A stretch of DNA of 64,000 bases from Sclerotinia nivalis (taxonomy: Eukaryota; Ascomycota; Leotiomycetes; Helotiales; Sclerotiniaceae), in assembly GCA_029531795.1 (NCBI GenBank), contig JAPEIS010000003.1, positions 248,001 through 312,000 of the forward strand, given 5' to 3'. The notes under the pieces are model-generated. The model had not been told where the DNA came from. It did no database searches and worked only from the letters and a program-made list of their open reading frames with translations. This document shows positions 1-12,567 of the stretch, one piece after another; the first letter of the stretch is position 1, and each line of letters starts with the position of its first letter. The position numbers and the translations under genes were made by a program.

Positions 1-2028
1 GCTTTGGTTTGCTTTGGTTTGTAAGATATGATATGATATGGATATGGTGGAATATTTATATATGGTGGTCATGCATGATAGATGGAAAAATGAGAAAATA
101 AGTACTCGAAGATAACCCATCACCTACTTGGAAGAAAATTATAAAGGAAAATTGAAGATTTGAGATTTGAGATTTGAGAATTGTTTGTGAGGAAGAGGAT
201 ATGTGGTGAGTTGGTAGGTATGAGTAAGTATAGTTGAGAATGAGAATGAGAATGAAAACTTGTAGAGGATATTATTGTATGAGTGAGTGAGGGTTTGTTC
301 AGATGAACTTTGTAGTTTGGATTTCTTTTTTTTCTTCTTCTTTTTCTTGGGGGGCGCGAGGTGTGGGTGTGGTGTTGTGGTTTTGAGGAGGGGGGTTGGT
401 GGGACTTATAGATGGGGTGTAAGTTGGGTGATGTTATTGAGGGCTGCTTACAATGCATTACCTCTCAATGAATTTGAATTGATATTTCTTTTGATGAATT
501 TCAGGGATAATAGGCTGAGTCGTTGGTTGGTTATATTTACCTACCTACCTACTGAATGAATTCTTCTTTCTTCTATTTCATAACTTATCTCAACAGCAGG
601 TATTCGAAGTTGTATTCGAGGCAGGATATCCGTATCAGGAAAATGGAAACTAACAATGGTATAGAAGCAAACGTCGCATGTGCAGATGTGGCCGTGAGAT
701 ATTTAGGATGGATGATGAAAATATAGAGGGTTTTGATCTGTGTTATCATATTCTTGGTTCCCATCACTACCTAGATCACGAACTTCAACTTTGAAGGTTC
801 ATATCACTGAATTATGTCTCTCCCTCCAGTCTAAACTTTTGGAGTGTACCATTGGATTGGTATGAAGTAGGTATTATCAGAGCCTCTATCGTCATCAATC
901 GGTGTACTTATAGAGAGACCTTGAGCAAACATGAGAAGTCTTTGAACTAAAGACGCTTTTGGTACTACTAGATATCTGTCCGACCCCATCTCAATTTGCC
1001 TCATTTCTAGACTCTAGGACACAAATGTCAGCGAGGGGATGGTAGAAGCTGATTTGGGGACAAGATTCCCTTAGTACTCTATGTTAGCATGGAACGAGGT
1101 ATGAACAAGCGACAGAATCCTGTTACTGTCCTAGGAGGCGGTTCGTATGATTGAGATTCATTGAATAGATTGAATGAATAGTACTTTTAGCATACGACAC
1201 TCCACTTATGCAATAAGTGTTACAACTTATAATACCAAGAAAAAAGCTTCCTTTTCCTGTTATCGCCAGCATGGAGATACTTGGATTGCTATCGTTACCA
1301 AAAAGTTCAGCTCCAATATTAACCTACAGGGGGGGAGGGGCCTTAGGCTTAGCCGCATGGGAATTTAGTGTGATCGGTGGGGTTGCTTTCACACTATTTT
1401 CGATGTACCCCGTTTTCAGCCATTGTCATTATTTGTAAGAGAGAGAAAATTGATGATTGAAAGAACTTTGCATTCTTGTACAAATTCTTGTACAAATAGA
1501 ATACCGGTGTCTAATACTGTACGCCCGTCTGAGTATATGAGTACAGTAGATATCGTAAGACTCATGAATACTTTTGTATTGTAGCACACGACAAAATCAA
1601 GCTTAGGTTAATTTTCAGGTCTTCAGATTTTATCTCTCGTGGCACATCAACACGCGGTACGGTACAGTGACGTATTATAAGGCTGGGCATTCACTAAAAC
1701 CAAGCTTCCAATTGAAAAACTAACCTTGATTGCCCCGCGATTCAGCCCTCGATTCTGCCCCTCATTCGATTCTTAAGAAGGGAATTGAAATATTCACCAG
1801 GAACCCAAATCGTGTTGTATTTTGGCAGGACGAGAGAATATTGAAACTTCTCTCTCGATTTCGTTCGCAGTCATTACTTACCACGCCGACCCGTCTATTT
1901 ACGTGCAGGCTCACGATATCTACACAGGCGCAATAGTACGCTAAGTACCTGACTAAATAGCGACCTTCAATATAGCTACCCAAGCTCCCGCAGATAGCGG
2001 ATCTAATCCCTCGAAGTTGAAGGAGAAG
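1..2028. other. Upstream spacer, no supported gene
   Basis: No open frame here has protein-like composition. The longest ones (around 120-560) come from T- or G-rich simple sequence. The segment 290-390 is polypyrimidine and G-rich low complexity, and short GATATG and TTTGGTTTGC repeats open the window. The last few hundred bases should hold the promoter and 5' leader of the phospholipase D gene. Confidence 0.5.
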
Positions 2029-4842
2029 ATGAAGAATCCCTTGGCCAGTTTGCGAGAGAAGTTACATGATACCAAACTTCATGATGTGAAGGTTGGTTTA
2101 ATACAGAAGAAGTAGGTTGAAAAATGGGGGTTTGGAATTTACTTTATTGACCACCAGACAGGCATCAAATTGGCAAACTAGGAAATCTGGTAAGTTCTCC
2201 CATACTCTGGTTGACCTTCGAATGCATATTAATCTTCATATAGTTTAATCCAAATCATCGTCATGACGAGGAACATGAGAAGATCACAGATGAGAAGAGA
2301 TCAAGGATTGCTGAATCTCATCGTTTCGAATCATTCGCGCCGGAAAGACCTGGGAATAACATAAAGTGGTATGTGGACGGACGGGATTACTTTTGGGCTG
2401 TATCGATTGCGCTTGAAGCTGCGAAGGAAACCATATACATTGCGGATTGGTGGTTATCTCCAGAACTTTTCATGCGAAGACCTCCATATTATAATCAACA
2501 ATGGCGTTTGGATCAAATTCTTAAGCGTCGGGCGGAAGCTGGTGTGAAGATCTTTGTTATTGTCTATCGAGAGGTCGAGGTATGTTTTGCGAATGAAACT
2601 TTTGAGGTCTCGTTTTTTGACTTCTTTTCATAGGCTGCTCTTACTTGCAATTCTGAACACACGAAACATGCTCTTCAAGCTTTGTGTCCCGAAGGAACTC
2701 CAGGACATGGAAATATTCAGATTATGCGTCATCCTGATCATAATGTTTTCGAGAATGCTGCAGATATGACATTCTATTGGGCTCATCACGAAAAGTTTAT
2801 TGTAATTGATTACAGTTTGGCATTTATTGGTGGTTTAGATTTATGCTTTGGAAGATGGGATAATCATCAACATCCTCTCGCTGATGTACATCCAGAGGGA
2901 ATTTCGACTGAAGTTTGGCCAGGACAGGATTTCAACAATAACCGTGTTATGGACTTTCAAGATGTGGAAGATTGGAAAGCCAACGAATTGTCAAAAGCTG
3001 AATATGGACGTATGCCATGGCATGATGTTGCTATGGGTGTCGTTGGAGATTGTGTTTATGATATTGCGGAACATTTCGTCTTGAGATGGAATTTTGTCAA
3101 ACGAGACAAATATAAACGTGATGAACGATTCGATTGGTTGATTCTTGAGGGTAGAGATGGTGAGAATGAAGATTTGATTGGAGTACAAAGGCCAAAACAT
3201 CCCGTTGGAGAATACATCGTTCACCCACTTACACCATTAAATACGAAGCCATTAGGAGAGCAAGGAACTGTTCATGCTCAAGTCGTTCGAAGTAGTGCCG
3301 ATTGGTCCAGTGGTATTCTTGTGGAACACAGCATTCAGAATGCTTACAGTGAACTCATCAGAAACGCCCAACATTACGTTTATATCGAGAATCAATTCTT
3401 TATCACTGCGACTGGTGATCAACAAGCTCCAATTAGAAATACTATTGGAAGAGCAATTGTTGATGCTGTTGTCAGAGCTGGAAAAGAGCGTAGGAAATTC
3501 CGAGTCATCATTTTGATTCCTTCCATTCCAGGTTTTGCAGGTGATCTCAGAGATGAGGCAGCGACAGGAACGAGAGCTATTATGGATTATCAATATAAAT
3601 CTATCTGTCGAGGTGAACATTCGATATTTGAGCAAATTAGAAAGGAAGGTGTCGAACCGGAAGAACATATCTTTTTCTTTAACCTACGATCTTATGATCG
3701 CTTGAATGTTACTCCAGCAATTAAGAAGCAAGAGGAAGAATCTGGCGTCAAGTATCAAGATGTGCAAAGAGCAGAGGCAGAGGAAATTATGGACTCGGGT
3801 ATTCATGGCAAAGGTGTTGAGAGGGTTGAAAAGCATGATGAGCTGAAAGATAGAGCTAAAAATGCTTTACATCATGACGACTCTGGAGATGAAGCTCTAG
3901 TGAAAAGAACCGATGCCAAGAGAAAATTTGAAGCCAAGGCAGAAGCAGCCGGTACTAATCAAAAGCCAACGAGTACTGACAGTGTGGCTAAAAATGCTAT
4001 GCATATGCAAGGGAATTTGGTTGATGAGCCATGGGAGGGTGATCTTGAAGGAGAAGCCGACAATTGGATTCAGGAAGAACTTTATATCCATGGTAAAGTT
4101 TTAATCGTTGATGACAGAACAGTCATTTGCGGTAGTTCTAACCTTAACGATCGTTCACAACTTGGTATCCATGATAGTGAATTATCAATTGTCATGACAG
4201 ATACGAAGACTATACCAAGCACTATGAATGGACAACCATACGAAGCAGGTTATCATGCAGCTACTTTGAGAAGATATCTCTGGCGTGAACATTTGGGATT
4301 GCTGTTACCGCAAGATTTAGATGCGGATGATGATCCTAATGCTCGACCTCCTAATGTTCCAAATGATATTCATGAGGGAGATACATATCAATTTGTGGAA
4401 GATCCATTGAGTGATGATGTCTGGGATATGTGGACTAGTAGGGCTACGAAGAATTCTCAAATGTTTAGACAATTGTTTCATGCTGATCCGGATAATTTTG
4501 GTATGTTCTTTTTTCCTTGGTCACTCTAACCAACTTGTTTTCTTCGTTACCTCTCGTTTCTCCCTCTTCTCTCGTTTCCCACCCACATCTTAGTTTATCA
4601 TCCAACCACCTCGCTAACACCAAATAGTCAAAACCTTTGACGACTACGATAAATTCCTTCCACCCAAAGGGATTCGCTCAGGTCACATCTATGATCGTAT
4701 GATTCCCCCACAGGAAATTAGAGAGAAGTTGGATCAGATCAAGGGACATCTTGTTTGGATGCCATTGGAGTTTTTGAAGGATGCACCGATGGCGGAGACG
4801 GGGTTGCAGGTTAATAGTTGGACGGAGAGTATTTATACTTAA
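2029..4842 (+). CDS. Phospholipase D
   Basis: Phospholipase D hydrolyses phosphatidylcholine to phosphatidic acid and choline, feeding lipid signalling and membrane traffic. The model has five exons: 2029-2095, 2158-2189, 2244-2579, 2634-4500 and 4628-4842. They sum to 838 residues in one frame. Two HKD catalytic motifs are visible: HHEKFIVID near 2790, followed by FIGGLDLCFGRWD, and HGKVLIVDD near 4090, followed by SSNLNDRS. The region starting KWYVDGRDYFWAV leads into the first catalytic half. No PX or PH domain lies upstream of the first half, unlike yeast Spo14, so this is the short filamentous-fungal form. The ATG at 2029 is the first in frame with the amphipathic N-terminus (KNPLASLREKLHDTK). 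The first intron boundaries are the least certain part. The spliced C-terminus from 4628 is needed for the conserved tail ending SWTESIYT. Confidence 0.9.
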
Positions 4843-5396
4843 GTTGAATGATGGTGAGGATTTGGGGAAAGGCGTGGGAAATGGAAGGGGAATGGAGGGA
4901 AGGAAAAGGGTAGGGAAAGGGGTGGGGAAAGGAAAGGAAGGAGGAGGGAGGGAGGGAGGGAACTTCTTTATGACATTTTCGCATAGCTGAGGATGATGAA
5001 TGGATGCATGGGTGGAGTTAGGTTGGTAATGGAATGGGTATTTATGGGTAATGTGTGATCGAATTGAATGGAAGGGCCTGGATGATTTACTTATTTACTT
5101 GCTCTCTTCATTTACTATGATTTGTGTTGTTCATAAATAACGATAACGATATGATTAAACATGGTATCACGATCTGAATTTGCACATGGGGACAGGGACA
5201 GGGACAGGGACAGGTACAGGGATGAGAGCTGGAACCATTACACCTACCTAAAGATCCTAGGATCCCAATACAAAATACCAAGCTTCTGGATAATCTAATC
5301 TAATAATCTAATAATCTAATCGGATTGTAAACGATCCAGCAAAACATAAAGGGAAATGAGGTAAATTAGAAGAAAATTCAGATATCCTCTTGAGGA
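4843..5396. repeat. Spacer with G-rich and GGGACA microsatellites
   Basis: The 3' flank of phospholipase D is purine-rich (4850-4970, GGGAAAGG and GGAGGGAGG runs). A six-base GGGACA tandem repeat lies at about 5188-5221. Short TAATCTAATAATC repeats follow near 5293-5325. No coding signal is seen. Confidence 0.6.
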
Positions 5397-7025
5397 ATTG
5401 TTGCATATCGCATTTCTTCGGTGTATCCATCCTATTCTGTATTGGATCCTTGAGTAGCTGATTTTATAATCTATGTTATGGAGTTTCTGAGATTATATTG
5501 CTAGGACCTAGCTACTGGTAGTACGGATAGTATGGTTCGTAAATGCAAAGGAAGTTTTGTTGCACATCTCATTTCTTCGGTATATCCGTCGCTATCTTAC
5601 CTTGGATCCCTGACTAGCTGATTTTTTATGATACATGTATATGGAGGACCCTCCAAAATTCTACTGGTAGTAGATACGGTTAGTAGGGTTAGTCAATGTA
5701 AATGGAAAGGAAGTTTTGTTGCACATCGCATTTCTTCGGATAGTCCGATATGCGGGTTCTAGATTGGGTATGGAGATTGGGTATGGAGATTGGGTATGGA
5801 GATTGGGTATGGAGATTGGAGATTTTATTGCTTGAGTGGGGCGGGATTGGGAGAGGGGAGGTGGTTTGTTGCATATCTGGGGATTGCGGATAGTCCGATG
5901 TGCGGGTTCTAGATTGAAGGTTTGAGATTGGGTATGGAGATTGGAGATTTTATTGCTTGAATGGGGCGGGATTGGGAGAGGGGAGGTGGTTTGTTGTATA
6001 TCTGGGGATTGCGGATAGTCCGATGTGCGGGTTCTAGATTGAAGGTTTGAGATTGGGTATGGAGATTGGAGATTTTATTGTTTGAGTGGGGCGGGATTGG
6101 GAGAGGGGAGGTGGTTTGTTGCATGTCTGAGGATTTCGGATAGTTCGATGTGCGGGTTCTAGATTGAAGGTTTGAGATTGGGTATGGAGATTGGAGATTT
6201 TATTGCTTGAATGGGGCGGGATTGGGAGAGGGGAGGTGGTTTGTTGCATGTCTGAGGATTTCGGATAGTCCGATGTGCGGGTTCTAGATTGTAGATTCTT
6301 TTGGGTATGAAGTTGAGGTTGGAGGTTGGAGGTTGGAGATGAATTGGAGCGGGGTAGGTTGCATGTCCGAGGATTTCGGGGTGTCCGTTTTTGAAATCTA
6401 GATTCTTTTGTTTGGAGTTGAGGTTGGGAGCTGTGAGACGGGTTTGTTGCATATCTGGAGCTTTCGGGGTGTCCGTCTTTGGAATCTGGAATCTTTGATT
6501 CTTTGGGTTGGGGAGTTGAGATTTGAAGTTGAGGTTTGAGGGGTGTGAGATGGGAGATGTGATTGGGTGGTCTGTGATTGTGTGTTTTACATGCTTTGCA
6601 CGAGTCATTTCCGTGTGTCTAGATTGTGATTGTGATTGTGATTGTCTACCTAACATCTTGTCTTGTCTCAAGAAACAGTCCCGATATTTCCCTACTAGCT
6701 TCGCAAGAAGTACTTCACACCGATACATTACCAAGTAAAAAAGAGATGCGATCCACCCCACCTGAGCTGGGCAATTTCGGACGTCCCGAAACATAAGCGA
6801 TGGATTTGCGGTTCAGAAATGTATAGTAGATTGAGTGGTTAATTCGGACGAACTAACTTCTGGGCAGTCGTCGCTAGCTAAGTTTTTATATTGATTGGAT
6901 AGATTGGATATCTGTGTTTTGATATTGTTGATTGATTGTATTGTTATGGAGAGAGAGAGAGATTATTGATTTGGAAGTAAAGTTCAATTTTTGGTTGCAT
7001 ATCGTGATGTTTCGGTGGTTCCGAT
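5397..7025. repeat. 125-bp minisatellite and degenerate relatives centred on CGG-N5-CCG
   Basis: Three near-perfect 125-bp units lie at 5889-6013, 6014-6138 and 6139-6263. A longer first unit (about 5737-5888) contains a 15-bp subrepeat (ATTGGGTATGGAG type) repeated four times. More diverged units follow to about 6540, and older relatives lie at about 5397-5470, 5558-5650, 6760-6790 and 6990-7025. Each junction carries a head (TTGTTGCATATCTG or a variant) followed at a nearly fixed distance by TTCGG-N5-CCG. The spacer-flanked inverted repeat occurs at 5578, 5737, 5887, 6012, 6262, 6377, 6465, 6778 and 7013. Versions with one mismatch sit at 5419 and 6137. Open frames on the minus strand through the array are repeat artefacts. 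Confidence 0.85.
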
Positions 7026-9837
7026 GTGGCGGGATTTTGCAGGGGTGGGAATAACACGTGAGGCGAATTAATGTGCCACTGTGGCGAGTAAGAGGTTTAA
7101 AGATCAGCTGTACTCTTATATCTCATCCCTTTATTATTAATTTTGATATTAAGACATTAGTCATCCACCTCTAACTTACTCTTAATCCTGACATCTAGAC
7201 TTCAATACTGTGCTGATCTCAGGCGAAGCCTCCACTTTTTACTTTCCTCCTCCTAATAAGTTGACAGCGAGATTTATCGTAACGTTTGTCGCAATGTTGC
7301 ATATCTGAATGTTGCGTGGCGTTAATTAGTGTAGGCGTGCGGAGTCGGTAGGTATATGTACATGCGCATGTGTTTGCCACGATGATTTCTCCACTTTTGG
7401 TGGAGAGGGAATATTAATGGTGAGTGAGTAAAAGGGAAGGTGAAAGGAGAATGTGAGGTTTGGAGAGCTTGCGAAGGAGGATGTGTGAAGTGGGGGTGGA
7501 GGATTTATGGTGGGAAGGTGGAAATATTAGAGGGTGATTGTGATGGTTGAGCGGATATGGGAGTGAGATGTTGTGGGCGGTGGTTGTATGAAGGGATGAG
7601 GAGTTCAGCTATTAGTGTAGTATGATTGGAAGTCATCTGAATGAAGTCGTCAGAGGTGATGCAGTCACGCAGTCGCGCGGTGATAAAGTTATCATTGAGG
7701 TTGTGGAATGGTATGGTACTTTAATGATTTTTAGGGGATTTTGTCCTCTTCTGTAACCCAGCATACATCTGTCATCAATCATCAACATCTCAAGACTACT
7801 GAGCGCGGTCGGATACACATATATCTCCATCTTTATGGCGATTATATGTATATCGATCTTTCGGTGTAGCAGTGTTGATAAATTTGATTTCGGCATCAGC
7901 GATGCTCCAGAGTGTTTGGCCCAAGAATTTTGAGAGGTAAGTGAGGAAGAAAAAAATGTATGAGGAAGTAGGATAAAATGATAAGCCTCATACCGGAATA
8001 TCAAGCCTATCATTTGCATAATTGTGCACCGAAGAGACTCACTGCCAGAATGGTGCTTTTCTCGGGATTGTGCATGATGTGAGCATGATGGAGCATTCCT
8101 ATATGTCCCGCTGGATAAAAAGCCCTGTCTGGAGCTGGAGCTGGAGCTGGAGCTGGAGTTGGATTTGGATTTGGGATACACATAGAAAGACACAGGTTGT
8201 GTTCTTGATTGCAGTATTTTGGGGGATGAATGATGTTGGGATGCATGACACAAAGGCATGAATTGTTGGATGGAGATTGTTGTGGTGTGTGATCTGCTAT
8301 TCCGCTATCCCTATATCCGATTTCAGATATGCCACGGCTTGAAGAACGAGTTCCAGCATCTTGACGCACAGAAGAATATTGCTGTGTCGAATGGGACTCG
8401 ATTTCTGTGCTATATGAATCTTGCAGAGGTATCCATGGTGGCGGCGAGGGAAAAAAGGAGGATATCTCTCTAGCTGTTCCGAATGTCCTCCTAGTATCCA
8501 TCGTGCTTTCTGGCCAATAATGAGGACATCACAACTTAAGCCGGCAAATCTATCGCTATTATCATATTCTTCTTCGCCTGCTAATGTTTCGGTATCGGAT
8601 CATTCCAATGCGGAATCCCGGGACCCAAGTATCTCCCTTGTCTCACGAGTGTATCCGTGGAATCATTCCGTGATCCAGCTGGTTCATGGTCTTCGGAGAT
8701 CCCGTGCTGATTTGTGTTGTCATGGAGTGACATGATGATCTTCGATTTTGACTTTATTTTGAATACACACAAATATCAATAATAGTTTTTAAAAATTAAA
8801 TTAGAAAGTTTGATGATTGAAAAGAATCAAAACCACAACCTAGGAAACTCTAGTAGTCCTTAAAGGGTAAAATCTGAGCAGATACGGCGTAGGAGGATTT
8901 GACTCGAAGAAAACACCTAGTACGAAATGAGTGAGTCCTTGAGTCCTTAAATAATCAAACAAAAAATAATGAATTAAATAATGATTAAGGTAAGATCTTA
9001 CATTCTGATTTATCAATATTCATATCTGTCCGTCCATGTTCCAGATACACGAACAAGTCCCAACAAACGATACAAAATTAAAGACAGGCACCTAGTATAT
9101 TCATGTATAAATCGACAACTATATTTATAAATACATCCTATAATTCACAAAGAAAAAATTCAAATCCGATTCGAAAATTACATATCAAGGACCCATAGCT
9201 TGCATTCTGTGGTTTGCAGATCCTTTCATCTCATTCGAGCCAGAGAGTATTTATCACGAAGGAAAGGCTTGTATGACAAGAGCATTTGGATAATCCGCAT
9301 TCTATATTCGACTCTGCTAGAGATGCGATTTTTTTTTGGTAATTACTACAGTAAAGTGATATTACCCCTGGCACTAGACCTAGCATGACAATCCAGTATA
9401 CACCGATTAGCCACTAGTATGCCCCAAACCGCAGAATGACATGCGAAAATCAAAAGGAGATGGAAAGTAAACCAAACACTGGATTCAACTCTCAATTATG
9501 TAGTTAGTCACTCAGGCTTCTCCACATGCATGGCTAAGCTAGCTATTCCGCCCTACCATATACCTATAACTACAGACACAGATACGCTTCCACTCCAAGC
9601 TACCACAAACCAGTATTCCTCTTCCCTCTACCAATATCCATATATTGAGTAATAGTTATGCCCCTCGCATATAATCATATCCACATGAGTAATGCCATTT
9701 TCCATTGCAACCCAAACGCCATCCATGCAAATTGACCGAATCCACAGTATACCCTAGATGCACTCTTCCCTCACGCCTTCCTACATTACTCCACTTTGTC
9801 CTTCCTCACTCTCAACTTCTGAACCTCATCAACCCCT
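7026..9837. other. Long spacer, mostly non-coding
   Basis: Between the repeat array and the MBP1 terminus I find no convincing gene. One further head motif (GTTGCATATCTG, 7296-7307) occurs without its inverted-repeat partner. Segment 7400-7600 is G-rich. Segment 8740-9200 is AT-rich. A GGAGCT/GGATTT hexanucleotide microsatellite lies at about 8131-8176. Open frames on the minus strand at 7633-8772 are discussed separately. Confidence 0.5.
8010..8501 (-). CDS. Doubtful hypothetical open frame
   Basis: A 163-residue frame reads through the GGAGCT microsatellite as a (Pro-Ala)n stretch. It also contains a Ser/Gln-rich N-terminal part and the segment YPAGHIGMLHHAHIMH. A second frame starting upstream (8581-8772) has a plausible hydrophilic composition (MSLHDNTNQHGISEDHEPAG) and could be a first exon. 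I could not build a convincing spliced model. I recognise no family. It may be chance open sequence or a decayed small gene. Confidence 0.2.
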   Translation of the reverse strand: MDTRRTFGTAREISSFFPSPPPWIPLQDSYSTEIESHSTQQYSSVRQDAGTRSSSRGISEIGYRDSGIADHTPQQSPSNNSCLCVMHPNIIHPPKYCNQEHNLCLSMCIPNPNPTPAPAPAPAPDRAFYPAGHIGMLHHAHIMHNPEKSTILAVSLFGAQLCK

Positions 9838-12567
9838 TTAAACTCCCTCCACTCTCGTCAAAAATTCCCTAACCCGATTTAAGTCAACATCGCTCTCACT
9901 CTCCACGGCCCTAGCCAACCCCTCAATAACACCATCAACCTTTGAAATATCTACACCCGTACATAGGCTGATAATTTTCTTATACTTTGCTATCCTGCCC
10001 GTATCTTTACTTTTCAATTCTTGTACACTTCTTTCCAACGAATCGTTATTAGCTTTGTATGCATTAATTCTTGCTTGAAGTATATGCATCGAAGGTAATT
10101 GTTGTAATAACAGTTGTCTTTGAGCATGATCGTATTCAACATTTGAGTTTTGAGTAGGAGTAGTATTGATGTCGGCAGGAATAGGTGGAATCGCCAAGGA
10201 TTTATCGGCATCACCAAGATGCATTTCGAGGTCTAGATCAGAAATTGGTTGGTTGAATTGTTGTTGAAGTTGAAGTAATTTTGTACTTTCTTCTTCTGCG
10301 GCGCGAGTAAGATTTGCGATTTTGAGGTCACGTTCTTCCCGTTGTCTGTTGCGTTCTTGTTTTGCTTCCAAAGCACGTCGTTCTTCACCTAGGCTGGCGG
10401 ATGCTTCGCGCAGTTTGGCATGGATGGAGTCGATTTGAGCTTGTTTGGCTTCTACTTCTTTTCCAAAATCTTCAAGAGTTGATTGAAGCGTTGCATTTAT
10501 GGCTGAAAGTATATTAGAACCGAATCAAAGAGGTACGAGGATATTATATATCTTACAGTCAATTATTTCACCACTGGTCTCCCGTGTGGCTTTATTTCCT
10601 CTCTTATCAGGACTTGCAAGACCTAAACGATCGCCAGGGTTCGTCAAGCCTCCAATGAAATCTGATGGACGTAGCTTGGAATTATTTTGGATTTCAGGAT
10701 CTGCTCCAACTTCCATAAGTTGAGAGATGATGCTCTTGTTACCCACTCTAGCTGCAATGTTAAGAGCAGTGTCACCTGAATTATCCTGTGCATTTACCAT
10801 TTCAGACATGAATCGACCAATATCCATGGCATGAGGATTCGAAGGTTCATTATTCTGTGATTGACCATTAAATGAACGACCTTTCCTAACGACAAATTCG
10901 AGAAGTGATTCAAGATAATACTTGCTGGCAGGACTACGACCTTTGACAGCCGATGTGACAGCTATGTGGTGTAGAACAGTCCGGCCGCGATTATCTTGGA
11001 AACCAATAGTGTTACCAAGTAGTTCAAGGAGATCAGGAAAACTGCCCTGATCTAAATTATTAGCCACACAACATGCTCTCATTAATGCAGTCTCTCCCCT
11101 AAGATTAACTCGATATATGCTTGCGCCGGATTGAATAAGCTTTTGTAGAACGGGCAATCGTGCAAGAGTAGCGGCCCAATGAACAGCAGTGTTGGCTGAT
11201 TTATCTATAGGAATATCGAGCTCTACACCAGACATCGTGCGAAACGCCTCCTGGTCATTATGTTCGTTCGTGCCCAAGTACGAGTTCTCATTGTGGAAAA
11301 GTGATAATAAAGTCAAACCCTTTTTTCCATGATGCTGATTTTCGGGTAGAGGTGGTAATGGCATTGGAGCTTCTTCCTCTTGGGAGAGGTTTGGTTCTTG
11401 ACGATAGAAGAATGAATCATTAGGTTCAGTCGGAGATGGCTCTCGCATTGACATATTATAATAACCGCCATTCATCGACTGCTGACTATCATTCGGGGGT
11501 TCTGGAGATTCTCTTCGTCTCTTTCGTGGTGGCTCCTGGAAATCTCCGTCCTCCCTACCGGTATGTGAGAATTGAAACTGGGATTGAGTTGCATAAGCCG
11601 AATCTCCATTTGTTAATCCTTCATTAGATACGAAACTTTGCATGCTTTGTTGCGAGTTACCTGGGAATGCAGTCTCCTGACTATTGGGTTGTTGTTGTGA
11701 TGATTGCCTACTGAAAGTGGGAGGTCTTGCACTACCATTGCGATTCCTAGGAACAGGTGAATCAAATCGGGCTTTGCTAATAGCTGCAACTGCGAGTGAA
11801 GCTTGATTCGAAATATTCTTAAAGAATGTTCCGGATTGTCCATTATTACGGTTCTCAGCTCCCGAGTTATAAAGTCTCTTTCGTTGCGCGGCCATAGCTT
11901 GTTCCTTTGTTGGGGTATCAATTCCACCTTGTCCTGCAATACCTCCATCTTGACCCATATCATAGCTTAATAGTGGTCGCAGAAGTTCTTCCACACCATA
12001 CTGTTTGCAAAATTCGACTCCTCTTTCAAATCTGATCCAGGTTCCTTGATATTTTCCATATCCACCTTGAACTTTCTCATGATCTCCAATCAAAATCTCC
12101 TTTTCAAGGACCTTTGTTCGCTTTCCTTTTTCGATCCCTGCTACCTTTAATATCTGGGTAGCATTAAGCCAACTATCTTTTCGTCGTCGCATAACCGCAA
12201 TACGATTAACCTCCATTTCATATACATCAACACCGGAATATACAGCCTGTGAAAGATTAGTAACAGCTTGGCGCTCAATGGCCGAACGCAAGCTTACCGA
12301 GTAAATCTGAGGTGCCATATCTCTACGATTCATGGCATTGGGCGACTCGTATTGACGAAAAGATCCTCCTGGTTGCATCATCATACCACCAGACTGTGAT
12401 CCTTGACTCATGCCGAGCGACATTTCGCGATGAAATCGAGCTGAGTCCTGACCACCTCCGTATGCGCTATTGCTTGTAGAATATGTATTTGGTGGTAGTT
12501 GATTTCGTTTCGATTCTGATGTAGTCGCAAGAGGTTGAGGGTTCGGTGCAATTGTCGTCGCTGCCAT
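9838..12567 (-). CDS. mbp1: APSES transcription factor, MBP1-type (MBF/SBF DNA-binding subunit)
   Basis: This is the DNA-binding subunit of the MBF-type G1/S cell-cycle transcription complex, acting in the nucleus with a Swi6-like partner. Exon 1 is 12567-10557 and exon 2 is 10502-9838, joined through a 54-bp intron; the product is 891 residues. Visible domains are an APSES/KilA-N domain at about residues 85-190 (YSVSLRSAIE, VMRRRKDSWLNATQILKVAG, GTWIRFERGVEFCKQYGV), a Ser/Gln-rich linker with basic PPRKRRRES near residue 350, ankyrin repeats at about 460-650 (NTAVHWAATLARLPVLQKLI, GDTALNIAARVGNKSIISQL), and a C-terminal coiled coil after the intron (EAKQERNRQREERDLK). Gln- and Asn-rich low complexity separates the domains. 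A shorter start at the Met just before APQIYSVS is possible, but the whole upstream frame is open. The gene is divergent from the LYR-protein gene. Confidence 0.93.

Noticed and set aside
1..21. Window-edge GCTTTGGTTT repeats resembling an inverted match to AACCAAGCAAACC near 63676
   Set aside because: Very short and low in complexity; not enough to suggest a large inverted repeat.
120..559. Overlapping open frames on both strands at the left edge
   Set aside because: Composition is dictated by polypyrimidine and G-rich runs; no start context and no protein-like pattern.
3252..3668. 138-residue minus-strand frame within phospholipase D
   Set aside because: Antisense to a strongly conserved coding exon, with no features of its own.
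6159..6794. 211-residue minus-strand frame over the minisatellite
   Set aside because: It is an artefact of a repeat unit without stops in one frame; its sequence repeats every 125 bp with the DNA.
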